A stretch of 64,000 bases of DNA from Roseburia rectibacter (GTDB lineage: Bacteria > Bacillota > Clostridia > Lachnospirales > Lachnospiraceae). The notes under the pieces are model-generated. The model saw only the letters and a program-made list of their open reading frames with translations. It was not told the origin of the DNA and ran no database searches. Positions 44,504-52,359 of the stretch are shown here, one piece after another. The translations under genes were made by a program, and so were the position numbers. Positions within the stretch are counted from its first letter, which is position 1. Each line of letters starts with the position of its first letter. The stretch is taken from contig NZ_CP092473.1 in the NCBI RefSeq assembly GCF_014287515.2, positions 1,825,001 through 1,889,000 of the forward strand, written 5' to 3'.

Positions 44504-44689
44504 ATGTATCTTACAGATGAAGGTTTATCAGAAATTGAGAAAGTGGCAGATAAGCAAAAAAATGTAGCATTGCTGTTTCTGATAGACATTTATCGAATGC
44601 TGAAAACGCTATTGAAAGAACAAAACAATGCTAGTAATGGCAGCAATAGCGGAACCGATAGCTCCAATGATAGTAAAAATCAGGATTGA
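44504..44689 (+). CDS. Small phage protein of unknown function
   Basis: 61 residues: an amphipathic/hydrophobic helix (KNVALLFLIDIYRMLKTLL) and a low-complexity Asn/Ser/Gly/Asp tail. ATG 44504 lies after GGGAGAG; a GTG at 44483 is possible. Its 3' end overlaps, tail to tail, the gene on the other strand. Confidence 0.55.
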   Translation: MYLTDEGLSEIEKVADKQKNVALLFLIDIYRMLKTLLKEQNNASNGSNSGTDSSNDSKNQD

Positions 44690-44803
44690 AATATTGTATT
44701 TTTTCTGAAGTTTATTTGATTCCTCAAGATACATGATAATTTTGGTTGAATCATCTAAACAGGCATACTTAATGTCATCGATTTCTTCTTTGGTAAGTTT
44801 CAT
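44609..44803 (-). CDS. Small membrane protein
   Basis: 64 residues: a soluble charged N-terminal part (KLTKEEIDDIKYACLDDSTK) and one C-terminal membrane helix (ISILIFTIIGAIGSAIAAITSIVLFF). AAAAAGGAGTG precedes the ATG on the minus strand. It overlaps the convergent plus-strand gene by 81 bases, which could allow mutual antisense effects. Function unknown. Confidence 0.55.
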   Translation of the reverse strand: MKLTKEEIDDIKYACLDDSTKIIMYLEESNKLQKKYNISILIFTIIGAIGSAIAAITSIVLFFQ

Positions 44804-44948
44804 TAATGAACACTCCTTTTTATATTAACTCGAACGTGGCAACGTCCTGTAAGGAGATCATACCATAAATGGAGAGGTAAAGAAACTAAAAGCAAAGAGT
44901 AACAAAGACAACCCATACAGCATTAACTAAAGAAGAGGAGGTACATAT

Positions 44949-45125
44949 ATGGAATATCGTAGAGTGATCCAGGAGTTCCCAAATGGTACGAACATCAATC
45001 TGATTCCGATTCTGACATCGGAAGAGGAAAAAGCAAGACATCAGCGTTTGAATGATGCAGCTATGGATTTGTTACTTGCACAGGAGAGAGCTCATAAGAA
45101 AAAACAGATGAAAAATGCCACATGA
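44949..45125 (+). CDS. Small phage protein (58 aa)
   Basis: ATG 44949 follows GAGGAGG by seven bases. The sequence (MEYRRVIQEFPNGTNINLIP to KKKQMKNAT) is soluble and charged with a helical C-terminal half. The TGA at 45123-45125 overlaps the ATG of a possible GTG frame leading into the next gene. No known family. Confidence 0.65.
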   Translation: MEYRRVIQEFPNGTNINLIPILTSEEEKARHQRLNDAAMDLLLAQERAHKKKQMKNAT

Positions 45126-45164
45126 GTGGCAGCTTTTAGGACAAGCAGGAAGGAGGGGAAACCA

Positions 45165-45719
45165 ATGCCGAAGAAAGCATTTTGGAGTCATGTAGCAGTC
45201 ATAATGATCATTTACATAGTTACATTTAATTTACACCCGGCAGCAGTCGTTGGACAGCCTGTTTCGGGTGTATTTCAAAAAATAGAACCAGTTGCACCGG
45301 TGCAACAGCCGGAGATCACACCAAGGCAGGAATATGAAACATATCCCACAGACACCACGGAGGAGGAATATTGGGACAGCCTGGAGCTCCTTGCAATCTG
45401 CGTGGAAGCGGAGGCAGGAAATCAGAGTTTGGAAGGAAAACGCCTGGTTGCAGATGTGATTTTGAACAGAGCAGAAGATCATTCCGGAGAGTGGCCGGAC
45501 ACGATCGCCGGTGTAATATCCCAAAAGAATCAATTCACATCATATTGGGATGGAGGGATGGCAGGTATCTGGGAACCGTCAGAGGAGACATACCAGGCGG
45601 TGAGGATGGAAGTAGAACAGAGAGGATATCCGGGAATTTATTATTTCCGGGAAGGTCAGTGGTCTGATTATGGGACACCATGGAGAAAGACCGGAGCACA
45701 TTATTTTTCGAAGAAATGA
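45165..45719 (+). CDS. SleB-like cell-wall hydrolase with N-terminal membrane anchor
   Basis: 184 residues. A hydrophobic helix (about 8-22, VAVIMIIYIVTFNL) is followed by a Pro/Gln-rich linker and a Hydrolase_2/SleB-type domain: LLAICVEAEAGNQSLEGKRL with the likely catalytic Glu, then VADVILNR and VISQKNQFTSYW. The family cleaves cortex or wall peptidoglycan. Here it sits in the prophage early region, unlike typical lysis genes. ATG 45165 follows GGAGGGG. Confidence 0.87.
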   Translation: MPKKAFWSHVAVIMIIYIVTFNLHPAAVVGQPVSGVFQKIEPVAPVQQPEITPRQEYETYPTDTTEEEYWDSLELLAICVEAEAGNQSLEGKRLVADVILNRAEDHSGEWPDTIAGVISQKNQFTSYWDGGMAGIWEPSEETYQAVRMEVEQRGYPGIYYFREGQWSDYGTPWRKTGAHYFSKK

Positions 45720-45729
45720 GGAGAGAAAG

Positions 45730-46059
45730 ATGATCACATTAGATTTAACAAAAGAAGAGGCTTTTATGCTTCGCGATTTAGCAACCGGAGCAGACTGCGG
45801 GTATGAATGGATGCAGGAGATTGCAGACACTCTGGAAGAAAAACTTGAGGAAGCGATAAAAAAACCGCAGATGAAGCGTTCGGAGTTCAACCGGCAGATT
45901 TCCGACACAAAAACCCGATGGGAAAATAAAGGACTCGCAACTTCTATGATGCTGGCGAAAGAGGCGGAGCTGAAATTTTATTATGACATTGTGGAGGACG
46001 ACAATGAAAACACCGGAAGAACTGGAAGACTGGGCGGCAAATTGTGCACAAAGTTTTGA
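45730..46059 (+). CDS. Hypothetical phage protein
   Basis: 109 residues, helical and charged (MITLDLTKEEAFMLRDLATG). GAGGAGAGAAAG precedes the ATG. It overlaps the next gene by 56 bases. No recognised family. Confidence 0.7.
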   Translation: MITLDLTKEEAFMLRDLATGADCGYEWMQEIADTLEEKLEEAIKKPQMKRSEFNRQISDTKTRWENKGLATSMMLAKEAELKFYYDIVEDDNENTGRTGRLGGKLCTKF

Positions 46060-46255
46060 GGCGGCATTTGTTGCAGGAAAATACGGACAGGCTGCCATGG
46101 CGGCAGAACAGATATATACAGTCCTAAACTTTATTGAGATGAAACAGGAAGCAGAGTTGATCATGGAGCGGATCGGCTGGGGCAGGATTGAGAAAGCATT
46201 TTCGGAGGCAAGGGTAAATGTTGAACGAGGATCGGATAAGAAAAAAGCTGTATGA
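46004..46255 (+). CDS. Hypothetical phage protein
   Basis: 83 residues, helical (TPEELEDWAANCAQSFEAAF). GGAGGACGACA precedes ATG 46004. The next gene has a similar pattern (a Tyr-x-Gln-Ala-x-x-Ala-A-(E/D)-Q stretch), so the two may be distant duplicates. It overlaps its neighbours on both sides. Confidence 0.65.
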   Translation: MKTPEELEDWAANCAQSFEAAFVAGKYGQAAMAAEQIYTVLNFIEMKQEAELIMERIGWGRIEKAFSEARVNVERGSDKKKAV

Positions 46256-46520
46256 CCAGGCGGGAATATTTAAAGACCATATGATGAGAAAAGAGTACCT
46301 TCAGGCAGTTTTATGTGCAGATCAGGCATCCATGGTTGTGATGTGCCTGGATATGGGAGAAGAAGTCAGAGCGGAGCTTTTTGGAGTACGTGATAAGAAT
46401 AATCCGGTAATTGGCTTAATAGATGAAGCACAGTATATAAAAGCTCTTGACTGGTGCATTTTCCACGGGTTTTTACATACAGTACATACGTTCGAAAATG
46501 TAATAAAGAAAGAGCATTGA
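46218..46520 (+). CDS. Hypothetical phage protein
   Basis: 100 residues. Helical stretch MRKEYLQAVLCADQASMVVM resembles GKYGQAAMAAEQIYTVL of the preceding protein, suggesting a small paralogous pair. Its stop codon sits in a hairpin (GAGCATTGAAA / TTTCAATGCTC, 46512-46540) that may be a terminator without a T-tract. Confidence 0.68.
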   Translation: MLNEDRIRKKLYDQAGIFKDHMMRKEYLQAVLCADQASMVVMCLDMGEEVRAELFGVRDKNNPVIGLIDEAQYIKALDWCIFHGFLHTVHTFENVIKKEH

Positions 46521-46680
46521 AATGCTAGGTTTCAATGCTCAGATAGGTGCAATACACACCATACTTATGACAGGTATAGTGTATCATGCGCCTGCTGAAA
46601 AAGCAAGAGAAAAAAGGGATAAGCTGCCGGCTTATTTAACAATCTCAATATATTAAACTTAGCAGATACGGAGCAGGGAC

Positions 46681-47532
46681 ATGGCACACAGACATGATGT
46701 TTATGAGTATGGAATATATAGAGAACACGAAATTAAGTATGTAGGAAAATTTGGAGCAAAGGGAGAGAAGAGAGCCAAGAAGAAAAAGGCTACACCCGAG
46801 CAGGTAAAAAAACAAAATCAATACAACAGGGAAAAGAAAATATTACGGAAGATCCGATGCAACTTTGAACCAGGCGATCTGTGGCTGACAATGAAATTTC
46901 CAAGGGGAACAAGAATTCCGGCGGAAGAGATAAAGAAAGTCCGCAAAGCCTTTTTCGATACTGTGAGAAATAAATATAAAAAGAGAGGACAGGTATTGAA
47001 GTTTGTATACAGGATAGAAGTAGGGGAAAGAGGAGGAATCCATTTCCATGTACTGATGAACAGGCTGGATGGAACACCGGGAACAGCGGAGATTGTATCT
47101 GAGGTATGGAACAGGCTGACAGATGGACGGGTGAATTATGAGCCGGTGTATGAAGGCGATTATTTTAAAAGTTTGGCAAATTACATCGTAAAAGAGCCTA
47201 CAGAAGAAATTACAGGTCAGATGACATTATTTGGAGAGGAAGAAGAAACAAAAATTTTTGTCAAATATGACTGTTCGAGAAATTTAAAGATGCCGGAAAA
47301 AGAAACACATAAATATAAGCGTCGGACAGTAAGAAAGCTGATCGAGAATGGACCAGAGCCGCAACCGGGATATTACATAGATCGAGACAGCATCCGATAC
47401 GGAGTAAATCCATTCACTGGCATGTCTTATTACTATTACACGGAGATCCGGCTGGAACGGGATGCCGGAGAGATCAGAAGGGAGTGTGAGGATCTATGCA
47501 GGCGGTCAGCATCTACGTCACCACATCCATAA
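46681..47532 (+). CDS. HUH-type Rep-like protein
   Basis: 283 residues. The core has the rolling-circle Rep pattern: beta strand DLWLTMKFPR (66-75), HUH motif GGIHFHVLMN with His121 and His123, and YFKSLANYIVKEP with Tyr161/Tyr168 as candidate nicking residues. Basic N-terminus (about 27-56). It may start prophage replication by nicking, unusual for a tailed phage of this kind; alternatively it is a Rep-derived accessory protein. Confidence 0.7.
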   Translation: MAHRHDVYEYGIYREHEIKYVGKFGAKGEKRAKKKKATPEQVKKQNQYNREKKILRKIRCNFEPGDLWLTMKFPRGTRIPAEEIKKVRKAFFDTVRNKYKKRGQVLKFVYRIEVGERGGIHFHVLMNRLDGTPGTAEIVSEVWNRLTDGRVNYEPVYEGDYFKSLANYIVKEPTEEITGQMTLFGEEEETKIFVKYDCSRNLKMPEKETHKYKRRTVRKLIENGPEPQPGYYIDRDSIRYGVNPFTGMSYYYYTEIRLERDAGEIRRECEDLCRRSASTSPHP

Positions 47533-47951
47533 AGGGCAGATGGGAGCGTGACGGCTACATTGGATATTGCCTAGAATATTATCCATCAGGAAAGAGCCTG
47601 CCGGAGATAAGAAAACACATTGAACCTGTTGAACAGATGAATGGAAACAGGGCAGAGATGGAGGCTCTGATACGTGCATTTTCCCGTATGAAGAGAAAAT
47701 GCGAGCTGTCAATTTATACAGACAGTGAATACCTGTACAACGGATTTGCAGGCAGGGAAGATGTAGCACAGTGGATTAAGAGAGGATGGATCACGACCAG
47801 AGGTCAGCCGGTAAAAAATAAAGATAAGTGGCTGGAGCTGATCCGGGGCAAGCAGGGGCACTTATGCAGTTTTTATTTAAAACAGCCCAATGCCTACACG
47901 AAGGAACTGATGGAAGAAATGGAACGAAGGGAGAAAACGAGAAATGTTTGA
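47496..47951 (+). CDS. RNase H-like protein
   Basis: 151 residues. RNase HI landmarks NRAEMEALIRAF (Glu54) and IYTDSEYLYNGF (Asp76) are clear, with WIKRGWITTRGQPVKNKDKW like the handle region. The first catalytic Asp of the usual YTDGS strand appears replaced (IYVTTS), so activity is doubtful. It overlaps the Rep-like gene by 37 bases, suggesting a joint role in replication. Confidence 0.75.
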   Translation: MQAVSIYVTTSIKGRWERDGYIGYCLEYYPSGKSLPEIRKHIEPVEQMNGNRAEMEALIRAFSRMKRKCELSIYTDSEYLYNGFAGREDVAQWIKRGWITTRGQPVKNKDKWLELIRGKQGHLCSFYLKQPNAYTKELMEEMERREKTRNV

Positions 47952-48432
47952 GAGATTCGGAGAATTTGACAGCGCAGAAGAAATAAACCTCACAGCAGAG
48001 GGATTGAAAACAGAAGGAGATATGGAAAGTCTCCTGGTACTGGCAGAGGAAAATGGAATTGATAAAGAGGATGCCAAAGATTACTGGGGCGGATATACAG
48101 ATACACTGACGACACCGCTTGGGGCGGCGATCGGAAAGATCGATGTGGAATGTAAAGATTTAAAACCGAAGCAGATCATGATTGACTGGGTGGATTACAT
48201 CAGATCACAGTGCATGGAGCATGACGATATGGCGGTCGCGGTACGCAGGAAAGGGAAAAGCATCAAGGGCTGTATTGGGAAGCTGTTGGAATGGTCATTT
48301 AAGAATCAGATTCCAGTGGACAAAGATATTTTAAAAGAGGCAAAAGTAAATGCCAGCCGTGTGACACTTGGAATCCCAGGAATGGGAGAAGCAAAGAAGA
48401 TCATAAAAAGTTATTACACGGAGGCAAAGTGA
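47944..48432 (+). CDS. PcfK/AcrIIA9-like protein
   Basis: 162 residues. The start MFERFGEFDSAEEINLTAEG and the later IDVECKDLKPKQIMIDWVDY, KGKSIKGCIGKLLEWSF and GIPGMGEAKKII match, from memory, the PcfK-like family that includes the type II-A anti-CRISPR AcrIIA9. AcrIIA9 blocks Cas9; whether this member does is not shown by sequence. A PcfJ gene follows directly, the same pairing as on conjugative plasmid pCF10. It overlaps the previous gene by 8 bases. Confidence 0.6.
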   Translation: MFERFGEFDSAEEINLTAEGLKTEGDMESLLVLAEENGIDKEDAKDYWGGYTDTLTTPLGAAIGKIDVECKDLKPKQIMIDWVDYIRSQCMEHDDMAVAVRRKGKSIKGCIGKLLEWSFKNQIPVDKDILKEAKVNASRVTLGIPGMGEAKKIIKSYYTEAK

Positions 48433-48433
48433 T

Positions 48434-50092
48434 ATGGCGGCTAAGAAAAACGAGGAAGAAAGAATAAGACAGCTGGAAGAATTGACCCCGGAGCTTCCGG
48501 AGGATTTCGAAGACTGGTGTGCGAAAAAATTGTGGAATCCGGAAATTTATTATAAGAGAAACGGAAATCATACAGAGTGCATCTGCGGAAAGTGCGCGGA
48601 GAGATATATTTTATACACTCCGAAAGATCCGGAATACGGGACACTGCATGATGAGATTCCCAGAAGAGGAGAAAAGGCAGTCTGTAAAAAATGCGGTAAT
48701 GTATCAACTTATGAATGGCAGAGAATCACATCGCCAGTGCGACAGGAAGCGAGAATTTATTTGTACCAGCTGACAAGTGAGAATGATCTGATCGTGCGGA
48801 TTTTCTCGTATTACAGGCGATATCAGAAGTCATTAAAAATGGAAGACATTATGACAGAGGAGAGCCGGTATTTCCTTTTCAAAGGGAAGGTAGAAAAAAT
48901 GGTGCGTGCATATAGTTACAGACGGGATGAAAACGAATGGATACTATCGGACAGGGGAGGATATCCGTACATAGAAGTAAAGGACGGGGAGATTTATCCG
49001 GGATGGGAAGAGATTGTGCAGCAGTCGACATTAAAATATTGTCCATTAGATCAGTTAGAAAAAATGGGAAGAGAAAACTGGGGCAGAACGATAAAGAATG
49101 CCGTGAACACTACAGATGCACTGATGACATATGCAAATAATCCTGCAATCGAGATGTACTGCAAAATGGGTATGCACAAACTGGTGAGACAAATCTTATG
49201 GAAAGAGGGAAAGTTTGGGACTATCAACCGCAGGAAAGATACTTTGCGAGGGCAGCTTCGGTTAAAGAAAAAGGAACACATCAACAGTGTCATAAAAGCG
49301 CATGGAGATACAGATCTGTTAGAAACACTGCAATTTGAAGAGAAAGAGGGATATTCCTGGAAACCAGAACAGGAAGAATGGATTGCAGAAAAATTTGACA
49401 GAGAAATGAAAAACAGGCTGAAACATCTACTTGAATACATGACCTTGCAGCAGTTGATAAACCGGGTAGAAAAGTATGCAAAACAAAAATTTGATCCGGT
49501 GCCGGAAGGTTGGACCGCATACGGGAGTTATAAAAGGAACGTGATTTGGGAATATGACGACTACCTTAACATGCGGGAGGCACTGGGCTATGACATGACA
49601 AACAGTGTATTTATTTATCCGCGCGATCTGGAAGAGGCACACAACCAGATGGTTAAGGAAAGTACGGAAAGACATGACGAGCTGTTTATAAAAAAGAAAA
49701 ACAAGGAATTTTCCAAAATTGCAGTGAAATATAAGAGCCTGTGCAAGCGGTATCAGGCATCGGCAGAGGGCTATATCATCCGCCCGGCAAAAGACGCGGG
49801 AGAGATTATCGTGGAAGGAAGAACCTTACACCATTGTGTAGGCGGTGATAATTATCTTTCAAAACATAACAAGGGAACGACCGCCATTTTGTTCCTGCGA
49901 AAAGAGAAAACACCGGACACTCCTTATATCACAATAGAAATCAAAGGAACAGAGATAAGACAGTGGTATGGAGCACATGATAAAAAACCGAAACAGGAGT
50001 TTTTTGATAGATTTCTGAAAGATTATACAGCGCAGCTGAAAAACAGGGAAAAGAAGCCGGAGAAAGCAGGACAGGCACTGGCAGCAGTGTAG
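48434..50092 (+). CDS. PcfJ-domain protein
   Basis: 552 residues. The C-terminal PcfJ domain has GRTLHHCVGGDNYLSKHNKG and FLRKEKTPDTPYITIEI, with HHCV residues that look catalytic or metal-binding. The N-terminal part carries a Cys4 pair (CICGKC...CKKCG, about 49-92), a zinc ribbon. Function unknown; found next to PcfK in plasmids and phages. The start is the ATG one base after the previous stop. Confidence 0.82.
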   Translation: MAAKKNEEERIRQLEELTPELPEDFEDWCAKKLWNPEIYYKRNGNHTECICGKCAERYILYTPKDPEYGTLHDEIPRRGEKAVCKKCGNVSTYEWQRITSPVRQEARIYLYQLTSENDLIVRIFSYYRRYQKSLKMEDIMTEESRYFLFKGKVEKMVRAYSYRRDENEWILSDRGGYPYIEVKDGEIYPGWEEIVQQSTLKYCPLDQLEKMGRENWGRTIKNAVNTTDALMTYANNPAIEMYCKMGMHKLVRQILWKEGKFGTINRRKDTLRGQLRLKKKEHINSVIKAHGDTDLLETLQFEEKEGYSWKPEQEEWIAEKFDREMKNRLKHLLEYMTLQQLINRVEKYAKQKFDPVPEGWTAYGSYKRNVIWEYDDYLNMREALGYDMTNSVFIYPRDLEEAHNQMVKESTERHDELFIKKKNKEFSKIAVKYKSLCKRYQASAEGYIIRPAKDAGEIIVEGRTLHHCVGGDNYLSKHNKGTTAILFLRKEKTPDTPYITIEIKGTEIRQWYGAHDKKPKQEFFDRFLKDYTAQLKNREKKPEKAGQALAAV

Positions 50093-50104
50093 AAAGGAAG
50101 AAAA

Positions 50105-51400
50105 ATGGAAGAAATTATAAGACAGGACCACAATGTGATCACATATACAGATTACGCGGTATATAAGCATGATCTTGACACCGAACTGCAGAAATCAGCA
50201 GAGCAGTTTGTGAGGATCGGATATCTGTTAAAAGTGGCACAGGATACGGGAATTTTAGCGGGTTCCGGGTATTCAAACGTCATTGAGTTTGCAATGAAGG
50301 AATACGGGCTTGATAAAACACAGGTATCACGTTTTATCCGGATCAACGATCGATTCTCAAAAGATGGCTATTCTATGGAACTGAAAGAAGAATATCAGCG
50401 GTTCGGTTATGCAAAACTGGCACTCATGCTGACACTGCCGGATGAGATCAACGAGATTCTGACGCCGGAAATGAGTAAAACGGAAATAAGTACAGTAAAA
50501 GAAGAATTTGAGGAAGAGCAGAAAATCTCAGATATCGAAGTAATGATTGAGCAGGAGCCGGAGACAACGAAAACGGCGGAGACAATCTTTGAAAAGGTGA
50601 TTTTAAATATTTTCCATGATGAGCCGCAGTTATTCAAAGATGTGATCAATTCGTTAAAAAACGAACAGGATGTGCTTGAGATCATGGCACCGGCGGACAT
50701 GAAAGTTTACATGACGAGAATCCCAGGGATCGGAAAACTTGCCGTATCCGTGAACAACTTTAAAAAAATGATCGAGATCGTGAACACAAGAAGCATGGAA
50801 AAAGAACAGATCATGCAGGAGGAAGTTGCTGAGACGATCAGGAACATGACAGGATCATTTGATGTGAAGAGTGCATGGGAGAATATGTTTCATGAAAATT
50901 TTCCGGAAACTGAAAAAAGCAAAGTTGCACCGGTGCAACGGAAAGAGTCGCACGTGCAGCAGTCGAAAAAGAAACCGGAGCCGGTAAAAGAAACACCCAA
51001 GACACTGCATGATATTGAGCCGGATATTCCGGAACCGTCACCGATCGAGCCGGAGGAACAGCCGGAAGATATTAAGACGGATGAGCCGGAGGCGGCCGGC
51101 GGGCAGCAGTTACCGGGACAGGACAGCATTGAGAACCATCCGGAATACATGCCGAGCGAACCGGAAAATGAGGAAAACGAACCGGAGATCGCAGAAACAA
51201 GAGAAATTATGAACTGGACACTTGATCTCTTTATGGCGGATTTAATAAAAAATGCTGAAAGCAACTGGTGCCAAGAACAGGTAAAAATGTTGAGGGCATT
51301 ATTAAAATCAACATGTCAATGTACTGAATACAGAGATGCGTATCAGGAATTAGAAAGTGAAGAGGCAGGGGCAATCATGGATAAGTTAGAGGAGGACTGA
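50105..51400 (+). CDS. Phage protein with helical N-terminus and acidic Pro/Glu-rich linker
   Basis: 431 residues. The N-terminal 110 residues hold a likely DNA-binding helical domain (FAMKEYGLDKTQVSRFIRIND). The middle is helical. Residues about 285-370 are a low-complexity Pro/Glu linker, and a short C-terminal domain (about 375-431) ends it. A ParB-like or replication-initiation accessory role is conceivable but unproven. Confidence 0.65.
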   Translation: MEEIIRQDHNVITYTDYAVYKHDLDTELQKSAEQFVRIGYLLKVAQDTGILAGSGYSNVIEFAMKEYGLDKTQVSRFIRINDRFSKDGYSMELKEEYQRFGYAKLALMLTLPDEINEILTPEMSKTEISTVKEEFEEEQKISDIEVMIEQEPETTKTAETIFEKVILNIFHDEPQLFKDVINSLKNEQDVLEIMAPADMKVYMTRIPGIGKLAVSVNNFKKMIEIVNTRSMEKEQIMQEEVAETIRNMTGSFDVKSAWENMFHENFPETEKSKVAPVQRKESHVQQSKKKPEPVKETPKTLHDIEPDIPEPSPIEPEEQPEDIKTDEPEAAGGQQLPGQDSIENHPEYMPSEPENEENEPEIAETREIMNWTLDLFMADLIKNAESNWCQEQVKMLRALLKSTCQCTEYRDAYQELESEEAGAIMDKLEED

Positions 51401-51401
51401 C

Positions 51402-51767
51402 ATGCGGTACCGGACCAGAAAAAACATGAAGTTCCAATTCGATGAAGAAACCCGCCGGATCATCTATTACCGCGACGATGAGAGCTGCATCTTCTGCAGG
51501 CGGCAGTACCACATGGAAAATAAAGATCCGATGCTCTACCGGACAAAAGATATCATGCATTACATAAACAAGTCCCAGGGCGGACTTGGCATACCACAGA
51601 ACGGAGCGGTGGGCTGCCGGTACCATCACATGCTGTTAGATAACGGCAGTAAAGGACTCCGGGCGGAGATGATCGAAATGTTCAAAGAATACCTGATGCA
51701 GCAGTATCCGGACTGGAACGAGGACAAGCTGCGTTATAAGAAATGGGATTTTCCAACTTTTGGTTAA
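51402..51767 (+). CDS. HNH-type nuclease-like protein
   Basis: 121 residues. CIFC zinc knuckle, then DIMHYINKSQGGLGIPQNG and CRYHHMLLDNG: a His-Asn-His arrangement with the second metal-binding pair as in HNH proteins. Position in the early region suggests a homing or recombination-type nuclease. It starts one base after the previous stop. Confidence 0.75.
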   Translation: MRYRTRKNMKFQFDEETRRIIYYRDDESCIFCRRQYHMENKDPMLYRTKDIMHYINKSQGGLGIPQNGAVGCRYHHMLLDNGSKGLRAEMIEMFKEYLMQQYPDWNEDKLRYKKWDFPTFG

Positions 51768-51834
51768 TCAATATATCACAGAAACAGTAAACGCGCGATT
51801 CTCCGGCAACCGGTGCCGGAGAGAAAGGAGCTAA

Positions 51835-52359
51835 ATGGAGCTAAAAAAAATAACAGACACACTACTTGAAATATTAAAAATCAAAAGCGTTGATGAGATA
51901 ACAAAACGCTTGTTTGAAACTGTGATAAACAATGATATTCAGGTATATGAAGAATTTTGCAAGCTGATCAACAACGATCTATCAGTCGATTGGTTGCAAA
52001 TGATTTTTCAATACTATCATGCAGACAGGAAAGAGAAGATGCAGGATTACACACCAAAAAGCCTTGCGAGATTTATTAGTCGGTTAGCTGGCGAATCAGA
52101 TGTGATAATTGATATGTGTGCAGGGAGTGGAGCCTTGACAATTCAAAAATGGAACATGATACCGGAACAGGTATTTTGCCTATATGAATTTGATAAAAAT
52201 GTAATTCCATACCTTCTGTTTAATATGGCGGTGAGAAATATTAGGTGTACCGTGTATCATGCAGATGTGCTTCAGGATGAAATTTATCACACATATATGG
52301 TTTTTAAAGGCGACAAGTACGGAGAAGTAAAGGAGATAGAGAAATGGGAACAACATTGA
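51835..52359 (+). CDS. Adenine DNA methyltransferase, AdoMet-binding half
   Basis: 174 residues. Motif I DMCAGSGALT (93-102) binds AdoMet, preceded by YTPKSLARFISRL (72-84) as in N-6 methylases (HsdM/Eco57I class). The catalytic NPPY motif is not in this frame but opens the next gene. It overlaps that gene by 16 bases. Probably one subunit of a split enzyme. Confidence 0.82.
   Translation: MELKKITDTLLEILKIKSVDEITKRLFETVINNDIQVYEEFCKLINNDLSVDWLQMIFQYYHADRKEKMQDYTPKSLARFISRLAGESDVIIDMCAGSGALTIQKWNMIPEQVFCLYEFDKNVIPYLLFNMAVRNIRCTVYHADVLQDEIYHTYMVFKGDKYGEVKEIEKWEQH

Noticed and set aside
45371..45667. 98-codon frame overlapping the SleB-like gene
   Set aside because: Arg/Gly-rich out-of-frame shadow without a start signal; the SleB-like frame has motifs and a ribosome-binding site.
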